A DNA stretch of 64,000 nt from Sharpea porci. Lineage in GTDB: Bacteria > Bacillota_I > Bacilli_A > Erysipelotrichales > Coprobacillaceae. Shown piece after piece: positions 8,537 to 15,739 of this stretch. The notes below the pieces were generated by a model that searched no databases, was not told the DNA's origin, and saw nothing but the letters and a program-made list of their open reading frames with translations. The stretch is from NCBI RefSeq assembly GCF_009695655.1, contig NZ_VUNM01000008.1, positions 17,594-81,593 on the forward strand, in the 5' to 3' direction. Both the position numbers and the translations under genes were made by a program. How positions within the stretch are numbered: the stretch's first letter is position 1; every line of letters begins with the position of its first letter.

Positions 8537-9001
8537 ATGAATGATGCTGATTTGACAGCTGTATATGGTGTGCTTTCATTTATGTGGCTATTCGCAATGG
8601 CAATAGGGATTATCCAAATTATTGGTGTATGGAAGATGTATAAGAAAGCGGGGATACCAGGTTGGCATTCTCTTATACCTATACTGAATATTTATGACTG
8701 GTTGAGAATGGCTGGCTATAATGTAGTGTGGTCATTAATTGGATCAGTGGGCACTATTTTGGGGATTATCTTTGTGGTTGTAGAGAGTGCTTCCAACAAT
8801 GAAAACACAATGGCAGTCAGTGTAGTCTTAATGGTCATTCTTGGTATTATTGCAGCTGTTCTACAGATTATGGGTTGCTTCAAGATGGCTAAGAGATTTG
8901 GCCAGGGGATTGGTATTGGCTTCTTATTCTTGCTTTTTGCGCCTATTATGTGTATGGTAGCAGGATTTACTCATGACTGGACTTATCATCCTAAGATGTA
9001 A
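8537..9001 (+). CDS. DUF5684-type integral membrane protein
   Basis: A 154-aa protein with four hydrophobic segments. The signature WKMYKKAGIPGWHSLIPILN, directly after the first membrane segment, is the hallmark of DUF5684, which is also found fused to signal peptidase I in some Firmicutes; no peptidase residues are present here. It stands alone between a repeated palindrome and its own terminator, with a good AAAGGGGGAA ribosome binding site. The function is unknown. Confidence 0.7.
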   Translation: MNDADLTAVYGVLSFMWLFAMAIGIIQIIGVWKMYKKAGIPGWHSLIPILNIYDWLRMAGYNVVWSLIGSVGTILGIIFVVVESASNNENTMAVSVVLMVILGIIAAVLQIMGCFKMAKRFGQGIGIGFLFLLFAPIMCMVAGFTHDWTYHPKM

Positions 9002-9027
9002 TACTATTAAGTAGAAAACAAATATGA

Positions 9028-9058
9028 AAAAACAATCAGAGAAATTCTGGTTGTTTTT
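9028..9058 (+). terminator. Rho-independent terminator
   Basis: AAAAACAATCAGA (9028-9040) pairs with TCTGGTTGTTTTT (9046-9058) with one G-T pair. It ends the DUF5684-type gene. The stem core resembles the leader hairpin at 3268-3301. The following gap to 9304 holds only an AT-rich promoter-like TATAAT before the next gene. Confidence 0.85.
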
Positions 9059-9304
9059 ATATAGAGAAAATAAAGTGCTCATGAAAAACAACACTTATTT
9101 TAAATTCCCCAATTCACAACAACAATCTTTTCGTAGAACTATCATTTCAGGAATCTTTTGATATCAATCTTATAATGAACCAAAGGATATCAATTATTAT
9201 GTTTATTGTTGGTTGCTAATGACTGCTTTTCATGATTACTACATATTATAAAGAGTAGTATAATTGTAGAAGAATGCGAGTTTAATAAAATATGGAGGTA
9301 AATC

Positions 9305-10075
9305 ATGAGACAATTAATCATAAGAGCAGATGACCTAGGATATAGTGAAGCTGTTAACTATGGTATTGAGAAGACAGTCAAAGATGGACTTGTTTCATCT
9401 GTTGGCCTGATGCCCAATATGCCAGTAGCAGAACATGGCCTAAAGTTGTTAGAAGGTACACATATAGCTTTAGGACAACATACAAACATCTGTTTAGGTA
9501 AACCATGTGCGAATCCTGACCTCATTCCCTCATTGCTTGATGAGAATGGTTATTTCCATTCTTCTAAAGCCTTTAGAGAGGCTTATAAAGAAGGCAGGGA
9601 TATTATTGAGTTAGATGAAGCTGTAATTGAGATTGAAGCACAATATCTACGCTTTAAAGAATTAACAGGACAAGACCCAGATTACTTTGAAGCACATGCT
9701 GTAATAAGTGATCATCTTGTGAAGGCTTTAGCTATTGTCGCAAATAAATATCATTTGCCATTTAATGACATCAATCCAATGGTAGAGGAAGGTACATTCA
9801 GAGGAAAGCCAATACATACTTTACCATTTGGAGCATTTGCCAAGGAATATGATCCATTATCATGCTTACAAGATGGAATACTTCATCACTTAAGTGAAGA
9901 AATGCCCAATGTTGCTATCTTCCATCCTGGCTATCTAGACGACTATATTCTTACGCACTCTTCATTGACTATAAATCGTACTAAAGAAGTCACTATGCTT
10001 ACAGATATCAAGACACGCGAATGGCTCAACAAGGAAGATATTGAACTTATTAATTATAAACAAGCAAATCTCTAA
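9305..10075 (+). CDS. YdjC/ChbG-like carbohydrate deacetylase
   Basis: A 256-aa cytoplasmic enzyme of the YdjC-fold deacetylases, which remove acetyl groups from N-acetylated oligosaccharides such as chitobiose phosphate. The N-terminal IIRADDLGYS gives the metal-binding Asp-Asp pair at residues 9-10. Further expected histidines occur in GQHTNICLG, FEAHAVISDH and IFHPGYLDD. The length is usual for the family. A GGAGG site precedes the ATG. There is no PTS or glycosidase partner directly beside it, so the substrate cannot be fixed; the nearby amino-sugar operon makes an acetamido-sugar reasonable. Confidence 0.82.
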   Translation: MRQLIIRADDLGYSEAVNYGIEKTVKDGLVSSVGLMPNMPVAEHGLKLLEGTHIALGQHTNICLGKPCANPDLIPSLLDENGYFHSSKAFREAYKEGRDIIELDEAVIEIEAQYLRFKELTGQDPDYFEAHAVISDHLVKALAIVANKYHLPFNDINPMVEEGTFRGKPIHTLPFGAFAKEYDPLSCLQDGILHHLSEEMPNVAIFHPGYLDDYILTHSSLTINRTKEVTMLTDIKTREWLNKEDIELINYKQANL

Positions 10076-10162
10076 ATAAATGCTAGAATGTGTTCTCTTT
10101 CTAAAAGTAGGGGACAAATGGTAAAATTGATGTTATTATCAAATTATTATGGGAGGATGAAT

Positions 10163-10594
10163 ATGAAGTTTGCAATAAGAAAATGGTTATCAGCACTTAT
10201 TGATTTCGTTATTGATATTGCTGTTATGGGATTATTTTATCTAGGAGCAAGAGGTTATGTAGCAGATGGTGATGTTGGTAAAGGAAATATCATGTTAATT
10301 TGTGCGCTTTTATCCATTGTATTTTTAACTTGTTATGTACCTTATAAGCAGGGACAAACTGTTGGTCAAGTGATCTTTAAAATCAAAGTCATCAACAAAG
10401 ATGATTCTAAAAGAACAATCATGCAAATCTTTTTAAGAGAATGTGTGTTGAAATTTCTCTTTGGCCCACTCTTCCTTGTTCTTTCTGCAGTTTATTTCTT
10501 AATCAATAATGTCATTGTAGTTAAAGACTACAATGTACCATTACCACATGATGCCTTGCTTAAGACAGAAGTCATTGATCTTTCAAAGAAATAG
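10163..10594 (+). CDS. RDD family membrane protein (paralogue 2)
   Basis: A 143-aa protein closely related along its length to the RDD protein at 7792. Both share a KWLSALIDF-type N-terminus, a GQT(I/V)GQ motif and a FLRECVLKF segment. The frame is open further upstream, but the ATG at 10163 has a GGGAGGA ribosome binding site and matches the paralogue start exactly. The CapA-like gene follows after 5 bp, so the two form an operon. Three hydrophobic segments are visible. Function unknown. Confidence 0.8.
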   Translation: MKFAIRKWLSALIDFVIDIAVMGLFYLGARGYVADGDVGKGNIMLICALLSIVFLTCYVPYKQGQTVGQVIFKIKVINKDDSKRTIMQIFLRECVLKFLFGPLFLVLSAVYFLINNVIVVKDYNVPLPHDALLKTEVIDLSKK

Positions 10595-10599
10595 AATAA

Positions 10600-11784
10600 A
10601 TGAAAAAGAAATACTATAAAATATTCATCATACCAATTATATTCATCATCATATTAATCATTGGTATGAATACATCCCATAAACCAACTATCAATAATAC
10701 CAGATATACAAATAAGACAAAGATGACAAAGAAAGATACAGGCAAGAAAGTGAGTTTTGTTGCTGTTGGTGATAATATTATTCATGATAAAGTCATGGAT
10801 ACAGCTGACTTAGCAGCTGGTAGTGTTGGTGATGGGCAATATGATTTCAAACCTATTTATCAAAATGTCAAAAGTGATATTCAAAATGCAGATATAAGCT
10901 TTGTGAACCAGGAGACAATTATTGGTGGAGGTCAATCTGGCTATCCATCTTTCAATTCACCTGATGCTGTCTTTGATGCTTTAAAAGATACTGGTTTTGA
11001 TGTTGTAAATGGGGCAAGTAATCATGCCATGGATACGGGAGTTGCAAGTATCCAACATATGATACAGCTCTTTAAGAATTCAAATATGAAGCTTTTAGGC
11101 CTCTATGAGAATCCACAGGATGCTAATACAATCCCCGTCATTGAACGTAATGGCATCAAGATTGCTTTTTTAAGCTATACCTATGGCTTAAATAATTCTA
11201 CAGATAGCTCGCATGTTTCTCTCTTTGATCAGACTAAAATTACTAACCAAGTCAATCAGGCAAAAAGCCAGGCTGATTTTGTTGTAGTCAGCGCACACTG
11301 GGGTGATGAATATCAAGACAATATTAATACAATGCAAGAAAACTATGCCAAATTGATGACGAACTTAGGTGTAGACCTAGTTGTAGGTACACATCCACAT
11401 ACGATTCAGCCAGCTCATTGGTATACCAATACGGAAGGTCATAAAACACTAGTACTTTATTCATTAGGAAATTTTGTCTCAGGACAGAAAGAAGAAAAGA
11501 GTATGTATGAAGGAATGTTTGGCTGTGATTTTGTCATGAAAGATGGCAAGAAATCTATTGAGAATACAAAGTGGATACCACTCATTAATTACTATCAAGC
11601 TCATACAAAAACAGCTAATACTATTGATGGTTTTAGTGATGTCCGTGTCTATAAGGCAAGTCAGTTTACACCAGAACTTTCAAATAGTTGTGGACTTACT
11701 GGTTATAAGAATATGGTAGTTTCTAAAGAACGCTGTCTAGCACATACAAAACAAGTGATTACAGAAATACCAGTTGTGGAATAA
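10600..11784 (+). CDS. CapA-family (PGA_cap) metallophosphatase-like protein
   Basis: A 394-aa protein with an N-terminal membrane anchor (residues about 7-23), so the main domain is outside the cell. The CapA fold follows: FVAVGDNIIHD near 51-61, a NQETI block, NGASNHAMDTG, SAHWGDEY, GTHPHTIQP and LYSLGNFVSGQ. These blocks carry the conserved Asp, Asn and His residues of the calcineurin-like family. CapA is named for poly-gamma-glutamate capsule synthesis, but no capB, capC or capE is nearby, so the name shows family only. Confidence 0.85.
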   Translation: MKKKYYKIFIIPIIFIIILIIGMNTSHKPTINNTRYTNKTKMTKKDTGKKVSFVAVGDNIIHDKVMDTADLAAGSVGDGQYDFKPIYQNVKSDIQNADISFVNQETIIGGGQSGYPSFNSPDAVFDALKDTGFDVVNGASNHAMDTGVASIQHMIQLFKNSNMKLLGLYENPQDANTIPVIERNGIKIAFLSYTYGLNNSTDSSHVSLFDQTKITNQVNQAKSQADFVVVSAHWGDEYQDNINTMQENYAKLMTNLGVDLVVGTHPHTIQPAHWYTNTEGHKTLVLYSLGNFVSGQKEEKSMYEGMFGCDFVMKDGKKSIENTKWIPLINYYQAHTKTANTIDGFSDVRVYKASQFTPELSNSCGLTGYKNMVVSKERCLAHTKQVITEIPVVE

Positions 11785-11810
11785 GAGGATCCTGATGGAT
11801 TCTCTTTTTT
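11784..11810 (+). terminator. Rho-independent terminator
   Basis: AGAGGATCC and GGATTCTCT pair around TGAT, followed by TTTTTT. It ends the RDD-CapA operon and begins at the stop codon of the CapA-like gene. Confidence 0.85.
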
Positions 11811-11818
11811 AAAACAAA

Positions 11819-11844
11819 ATACACTAAGAGAATTCTTAGTGTAT
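11819..11844 (-). terminator. Terminator of the DUF1294 gene
   Basis: An 11-bp stem, ATACACTAAGA/TCTTAGTGTAT, with a 4-nt loop. Read on the minus strand it is followed by TTTTGTTTT. It overlaps the last codons of the DUF1294 gene and lies tail to tail with the previous terminator. Confidence 0.75.
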
Positions 11845-12096
11845 ATAACGATAGATAAGAATAAGCTGGATAATCATGAGTAATGGAACAGGGTAACGGA
11901 ATTTGTTTTTTCTGATCTTGTGATGAAAAGAAAACATGCCTGCAAATCCTCCAAAAGCACCACCAATGATACAAAAAAAGAGAAGTGTTGCTTCAGGAAT
12001 ACGCCATTGATGTGTTTTAGCTTTAAGTTTATCTATGCCAAATAAGATATAAGTGATGATATTAATAATGATGTAATAAATCAATATTGGTTGCAT
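11836..12096 (-). CDS. DUF1294 membrane protein
   Basis: An 86-aa protein. The family signature is clear: FGIDKLKA, RIPEATLL, GGAFGGFAGM and HHKIRKNKF, flanked by hydrophobic segments. An in-frame ATG lies seven codons further upstream, but the ATG at 12096 has an AGGAG eight bases before it and gives the usual length. Function unknown. It stands alone on the minus strand. Confidence 0.8.
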   Translation of the reverse strand: MQPILIYYIIINIITYILFGIDKLKAKTHQWRIPEATLLFFCIIGGAFGGFAGMFSFHHKIRKNKFRYPVPLLMIIQLILIYRYIH

Positions 12097-12140
12097 TGTC
12101 TTTACTCCTGTTGTCATTATTCTAACGAAATACTGTTTAT

Positions 12141-12170
12141 TTGTCTAATAGGGATTGTTGTTGGTATAAT
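12141..12170 (+). promoter_or_regulatory. Promoter of the SDR-glycosylase operon
   Basis: TTGTCT (12141-12146), an 18-bp spacer and a perfect TATAAT (12165-12170). The predicted start near 12177 rules out the upstream in-frame ATG at 12169 and favours the ATG at 12196 for the SDR gene. Confidence 0.65.
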
Positions 12171-12195
12171 GGAGGTGAAAGAAAGTGGTGATCGT

Positions 12196-12966
12196 ATGAA
12201 ACATGCCGTATTAATTACAGGTGCATCTAGTGGGATTGGTCAGGCAAGCGCAAGATTGTTTGCGAAAAAGGGTTATGATCTTATTCTTATTGGTAGAAAT
12301 AAGGATGCGTTGAGAGAATTGGAAGATGAGTTGTCTTTTTGTGATATTGAAGTATTAAGTGTTGTGAAGGATTTGAGTAAGAAGCATGCGGTTGAGGAAT
12401 TATATGAAATGTTGAAAGATTATCCAATAGAAATCCTTATGAATAATGCAGGCTTTGGGGATTATGGGAAGTTTCTAGAGAGTGATTATCGTAAGAATAG
12501 AGATATGATCAAAGTCAATATTCTCGCCCTGACAGAAATGACATATCGCTTTGGCAATCTCATGGTAGAAAGAGGAAAAGGGAAAATCCTTAATGTCGCT
12601 TCAGTCGCCGGCTTGTGTCCAGGTCCCTATATGAATGTCTATTATGCTTCAAAGGCTTATGTGCTCTCTTTTAGTGAAGCAATGGCAGAAGAACTCAAAG
12701 GTACAGGTGTGACTTGTACATGTCTATGTCCTGGACCTACACAAACCAACTTCTGGCAAAGAGCCAATGTGACAGCTTCACCTATTATGAAAATTTTCAA
12801 ACCTGATACTGCTGATCATGTTGCTTACAAAGGCATAGAAGGCTTAATGAAGAATAGGATCGTTGTATTTAATAATATATCAGGACAGTTATTGAATTTA
12901 GCTGTTAGAGTGATGCCAAGAGCTGTGATAAGAAAAAGTGTCGGATTTATGAATGGGAGACGATAA
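12196..12966 (+). CDS. Short-chain dehydrogenase/reductase
   Basis: A 256-aa NAD(P)-dependent oxidoreductase of the classical SDR type. The cofactor motif TGASSGIGQ is at residues 9-17, NNAG near 85 and the catalytic YYASKAY near 153. The region after it (CLCPGPTQTNFW) is typical of the subgroup sometimes called DltE-like; the substrate is not known. The start at 12196 was chosen because the promoter TATAAT ends at 12170. It overlaps the next gene by one base (TAATG), so they are coupled. Confidence 0.85.
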   Translation: MKHAVLITGASSGIGQASARLFAKKGYDLILIGRNKDALRELEDELSFCDIEVLSVVKDLSKKHAVEELYEMLKDYPIEILMNNAGFGDYGKFLESDYRKNRDMIKVNILALTEMTYRFGNLMVERGKGKILNVASVAGLCPGPYMNVYYASKAYVLSFSEAMAEELKGTGVTCTCLCPGPTQTNFWQRANVTASPIMKIFKPDTADHVAYKGIEGLMKNRIVVFNNISGQLLNLAVRVMPRAVIRKSVGFMNGRR

Positions 12967-13457
12967 TGAAAGAAGAGCGTGTTGTTCATCCATTAGCACC
13001 CATTGTTGATGAAGAATGTGAAATATTGATATTGGGCAGTCTACCGTCAGTAAAGTCACGAGAAGAACATTTTTATTATGCCAACAAACAAAACAGGTTC
13101 TGGAAAGTCATCAGTGCTATCTATCATGAAGACTTATCCACAAATAAAGAAAAAGAAGAAGTTCTTCTCAAACACCATATCGCTTTGTGGGATAGTATTC
13201 ATAGCTGCATCATTAAAGGCAGCAGTGATGCATCTATTAAAGATGTTATTCCCAACGACATACCACAACTCATCAATCATACCCATATCCATACCATCAT
13301 CTGTAATGGTAAGACAAGTGAAAAGTATTACAAGAAATATCTCGAAGACAAAACACATATTACCCCTATCACTTTACCCTCCACATCATCAGCTAATGCA
13401 TCCTACTCTCTAGAAAAACTTATTGAACTCTATACGAATGCATTAAAACAGGCTTGA
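12966..13457 (+). CDS. DNA-deoxyinosine glycosylase-like protein (UDG superfamily)
   Basis: A 163-aa protein with the hallmarks of the hypoxanthine-DNA glycosylase group of uracil-DNA glycosylases: HPLAPI at residues 8-13, ILILGSLPSVKSR, YYANKQNRFW and a C-terminal LPSTSSANA block. These enzymes remove deaminated purines from DNA. It is translationally coupled to the SDR gene, although no functional link between the two is evident. The length matches the family. Confidence 0.82.
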   Translation: MKEERVVHPLAPIVDEECEILILGSLPSVKSREEHFYYANKQNRFWKVISAIYHEDLSTNKEKEEVLLKHHIALWDSIHSCIIKGSSDASIKDVIPNDIPQLINHTHIHTIICNGKTSEKYYKKYLEDKTHITPITLPSTSSANASYSLEKLIELYTNALKQA

Positions 13458-13508
13458 AATCACCATAATTTCCTATATGATAGTAATATGATGTAAGGAG
13501 AAAAAATA

Positions 13509-13973
13509 ATGATTGCGAAATACTTATGGATCTTTTTTATTTCAATGGTTCCCATTGTTGAACTACGTGGAGCTATTCCTGTATCACAGGGATTAGGTCT
13601 ACCAATGGTTACATCTTATATTATATGTATATTAGGAAATATGCTTCCTGTTCCTTTCATTTATTTATTTGCAAGAAGATTACTTGAATGGGGAAAGGAT
13701 AAGCCTGTTGTTGGAAAGTTCTTTACGTTCTGTCTTGAAAAGGGTGAGAAGGGCGGAAAGAAGCTGACTGAGAAAGCCGGTAGAGGGACTTTTGTCGCAC
13801 TGATGTTATTTGTAGGTATTCCACTACCTGGTACAGGTGCCTGGACTGGTACACTTGCGGCAAGTATTCTTGATATGGACTTCAAGGAAACAGTTGCGGC
13901 TGTCATGCTTGGTGTATTGCTTGCAGGTATTATTATGATGGTGGCAAGTGCAATTGGATTTAGTTTGGTTTAA
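13509..13973 (+). CDS. Small multi-drug export family membrane protein
   Basis: A 154-aa membrane protein of the COG2426/Sm_multidrug_ex family. The VPIVELRGAIP block near residues 15-25 and GIPLPGTGAWTGTLAA near 101-116 are characteristic. Four or five hydrophobic segments are visible. The gene has its own AAGGAG site and terminator. The multidrug label comes from the family name; actual transport substrates are not established. Confidence 0.85.
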   Translation: MIAKYLWIFFISMVPIVELRGAIPVSQGLGLPMVTSYIICILGNMLPVPFIYLFARRLLEWGKDKPVVGKFFTFCLEKGEKGGKKLTEKAGRGTFVALMLFVGIPLPGTGAWTGTLAASILDMDFKETVAAVMLGVLLAGIIMMVASAIGFSLV

Positions 13974-13998
13974 GGTCACATTTGTGGCCTTTTTCTTT
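13972..13998 (+). terminator. Rho-independent terminator
   Basis: AAGGTCACA and TGTGGCCTT pair with one G-T pair and are followed by TTTTTC. It overlaps the stop codon of the small exporter gene. Confidence 0.85.
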
Positions 13999-14047
13999 TT
14001 GTAATAGAAGCTAGTCTTTAGACGGTTGAGTGTGCGAAATAATAAAC

Positions 14048-14722
14048 AACCTGCTATGCAGGTGGATGACAAGAAAAGTACACAAAAACATCACCGTTCC
14101 TTCTATAATGGTAAGTGTTCAAGTTACCGCAAAAAGAAAGGAACGGTGATGTCTCATGGCTCATAAAGCCAATTCACTATCGCATACAAAAGTATAGACG
14201 AAAAGAAATATATGGTCAATATCGAAAAGACCTAAAGGAAATCATAAAGGAACTCTGAAGGTAAAAGGGAGTGGAAATAGTAGAAGGACATCTCATGCCG
14301 GACCACGTGCATCTTCTTCTCGAGATTCCTTTAAAGCTGAGCGTAAGCTACCTGAAGGGGAAGTCAGCGTTGATGATGTTGGACAGACATGCAAATTTGA
14401 AGTACAAGTTTGGAAAAAATTTTTGGCCTAAAGGATTCTATGTGTCGACAGTAGGACTGAATATAGCAACTGTGGAAAAATACATCCGAGAGCAGGAGAT
14501 GCATGACCAAATGGTGGATAAGCTGAGTGTCAAGGACTATGGGGATCCATTTTCAAACGCACGAAGAGAAAAGAAGAGAAAAAGGAAAAATAAGAGACAA
14601 GAAAACAAAGTAGTGAAAAAAGTAAAAAAGAATCCTTTTGAGGGAAAGCAAGCGCCTTTAGACGCGAGCAGGTATTACAGGCTTATAGCCGCAGTTCAAA
14701 CCACGCCTTTTAGGCGTGGTTT
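14048..14722 (+). mobile_element. Decayed IS200-type insertion sequence
   Basis: Left subterminal hairpin ACCTGC/GCAGGT near 14049-14063. A 12-bp inverted repeat (14091-14102 and 14138-14149) holds the tnpA start region in its 3' arm, as in IS200, where such a hairpin suppresses transposase translation. The right end is an 11-bp perfect hairpin, AAACCACGCCT/AGGCGTGGTTT (14698-14722). The outer limits are approximate. Confidence 0.7.
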
Positions 14723-14756
14723 TGATTATAACATAAAAACGAATCAGCCTTACTGA
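14149..14756 (+). pseudogene. tnpA: IS200 transposase tnpA, inactivated
   Basis: A Y1 (HUH) transposase remnant. Pieces lie in different frames: an N-terminal AHKANSLSHTK from 14156, then after a deletion YRRKEIYGQYRKDLKEIIKE near 14191-14250, then a long frame from about 14266 with the HUH motif PDHVHLLLEIP and the tyrosine helix VEKYIREQEMHD. A stretch corresponding to about a dozen residues after SHTK is missing, with frameshifts on either side and a stop codon at 14252. The last frame reads through a basic tail and the right-end hairpin. It cannot make an active transposase. Confidence 0.8.
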
Positions 14757-14764
14757 TCCGTTTC
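14732..14764 (-). terminator. Terminator of the dtxR-type gene
   Basis: On the minus strand AACGGATCAG pairs with CTGATTCGTT (one G-T pair) and is followed by TTTTATG. It begins at the stop codon of the iron-dependent repressor. Confidence 0.75.
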
Positions 14765-15124
14765 GATAATATCATGAAAATATGTTTTAAAAGCTGTTAC
14801 TGTCTCTTGGGAAATATAGTGTTCAAGACGACAGGCATCTTTACGGGCAATATCTTCAGCTACACCAATATGAAGAAGTATTGTTGTGAGTAATTGATGT
14901 CTTTCATAAATCATTCTACCAACACTTAAGCCACTAGGGGATAAAGAGATATGTCCCTTTTCATCTATTTCAACCAAGCCTTTCTCTTTGAGTCGTTTCA
15001 TTTGTTGGGAGATGGTTGGCTTGGAATAATGCATTTCATGAGCTAAATCAATACTGCGTACATAACCATTACGTTCTTTGAGTATTAATATTGTTTCTAG
15101 ATACATTTCTGTTGATTCACTCAT
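14750..15124 (-). CDS. DtxR/MntR-family metal-dependent repressor
   Basis: A 124-aa regulator. Residues 1-60 form the winged HTH (MYLETILILKERNGYVRSID, then SKPTISQQMKRLKEKGLVEI), and the C-terminal half is the metal-binding dimerisation domain with ERHQLLTTIL and CRLEHYIS, which carry the expected ligand residues. The short length is MntR-like, without an SH3 domain. The start at ATG 15124 has GAGGTGA upstream; a GTG three codons earlier is less likely. It is divergent from feoA across three TTAGT/ACTAA-type boxes, so it almost certainly represses the feo operon when iron is plentiful. Confidence 0.87.
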   Translation of the reverse strand: MSESTEMYLETILILKERNGYVRSIDLAHEMHYSKPTISQQMKRLKEKGLVEIDEKGHISLSPSGLSVGRMIYERHQLLTTILLHIGVAEDIARKDACRLEHYISQETVTAFKTYFHDIIETDQ

Positions 15125-15188
15125 TGTCTTCACCTCACTCTTATTTTATCAATAATAAGTTAGGCAGGTCAAACATTGTGCACTATCG

Positions 15189-15265
15189 AATTAGTTTTTA
15201 CTAACTTTAGGCTTGACAGGCCTAGTAAGTTATACTAAACTAACAGTAGTTAGTAAAGACTAATT
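15189..15265 (+). promoter_or_regulatory. feo promoter with DtxR-type operators
   Basis: Promoter TTGACA (15213-15218), 17-bp spacer, TAAACT (15236-15241). Box 1, TTAGTTTTTACTAA (15191-15204), lies upstream of the -35; box 2, ACTAACAGTAGTTAGT (15239-15254), overlaps the -10; box 3, TTAGTAAAGACTAA (15250-15263), follows. Boxes 1 and 3 in extended form make an 18-bp inverted repeat with one mismatch around the promoter. Each box is itself a dyad, as expected for DtxR-type dimers. Confidence 0.8.
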
Positions 15266-15282
15266 AGAAAGAGGGCATACAT

Positions 15283-15495
15283 ATGTTTCCACTCACAATG
15301 GCTAAAGTAGGCGAAAAAGGGCAAATAAAGCGTATAAGTGGCAGGGATGAAGTCAAGGTTCATCTCGCAGAATTAGGCTTTGTTGTGAACAACGAAGTGA
15401 CTATTGTCAATCGTATGGGGGATAATCTCATTGTTCAAGTTCATGATAGCCGCATAGCGATTGATAGTACATTAGCGAAACGTATCTTTATTTAG
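15283..15495 (+). CDS. feoA: FeoA domain protein 1
   Basis: A 70-aa SH3-like FeoA protein, a cytoplasmic accessory factor of ferrous iron transport. Typical features are the basic GQIKRISG start, HLAELGFVVNNEVTIVNRMG and RIAIDSTLAKRI. It has an AGAGGG site and is the first gene of the operon, directly downstream of the iron-responsive operators. A second FeoA follows after 13 bp. Confidence 0.88.
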   Translation: MFPLTMAKVGEKGQIKRISGRDEVKVHLAELGFVVNNEVTIVNRMGDNLIVQVHDSRIAIDSTLAKRIFI

Positions 15496-15508
15496 GGGGA
15501 TGTAGAAG

Positions 15509-15727
15509 ATGACTTTAAGAGAAGTACCAATTGGTAGCAGTGTGACAATTAAGAAATTAAATGGTACAGGTGCCACGAAGAGACGCATTATGGATATGGG
15601 ATTAGTTAAAGGTGTCGAAGTTTTTGTCAGAAAAGTTGCACCTTTAGGTGATCCGATAGAATTAACAGTAAGAGGCTATGAGCTTTCTATTCGTAAAGCG
15701 GATGCAGAGCTTATTGATGTAGAGTAG
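15509..15727 (+). CDS. feoA: FeoA domain protein 2
   Basis: A 72-aa FeoA protein, more typical than the first: IGSSVTIKKLNGTGATKRRI, MDMGLVKGVEVFVRKVAPLG and PIELTVRGYELSIRKADA. Tandem FeoA genes before feoB are common in Firmicutes. It is 12 bp upstream of feoB, with a GGGGG-type ribosome binding site between them. Confidence 0.92.
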   Translation: MTLREVPIGSSVTIKKLNGTGATKRRIMDMGLVKGVEVFVRKVAPLGDPIELTVRGYELSIRKADAELIDVE

Positions 15728-15739
15728 GGGGCAAAAAAG

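Noticed and set aside
10088..10162. 25-codon N-terminal extension of the second RDD protein
   Set aside because: The extension has no ribosome binding site and is absent from the paralogue at 7792; the ATG at 10163 has GGGAGGA.
13078..13413. Plus- and minus-strand frames inside the glycosylase gene
   Set aside because: Overlapping alternatives to a clear UDG-family frame; no family resemblance.
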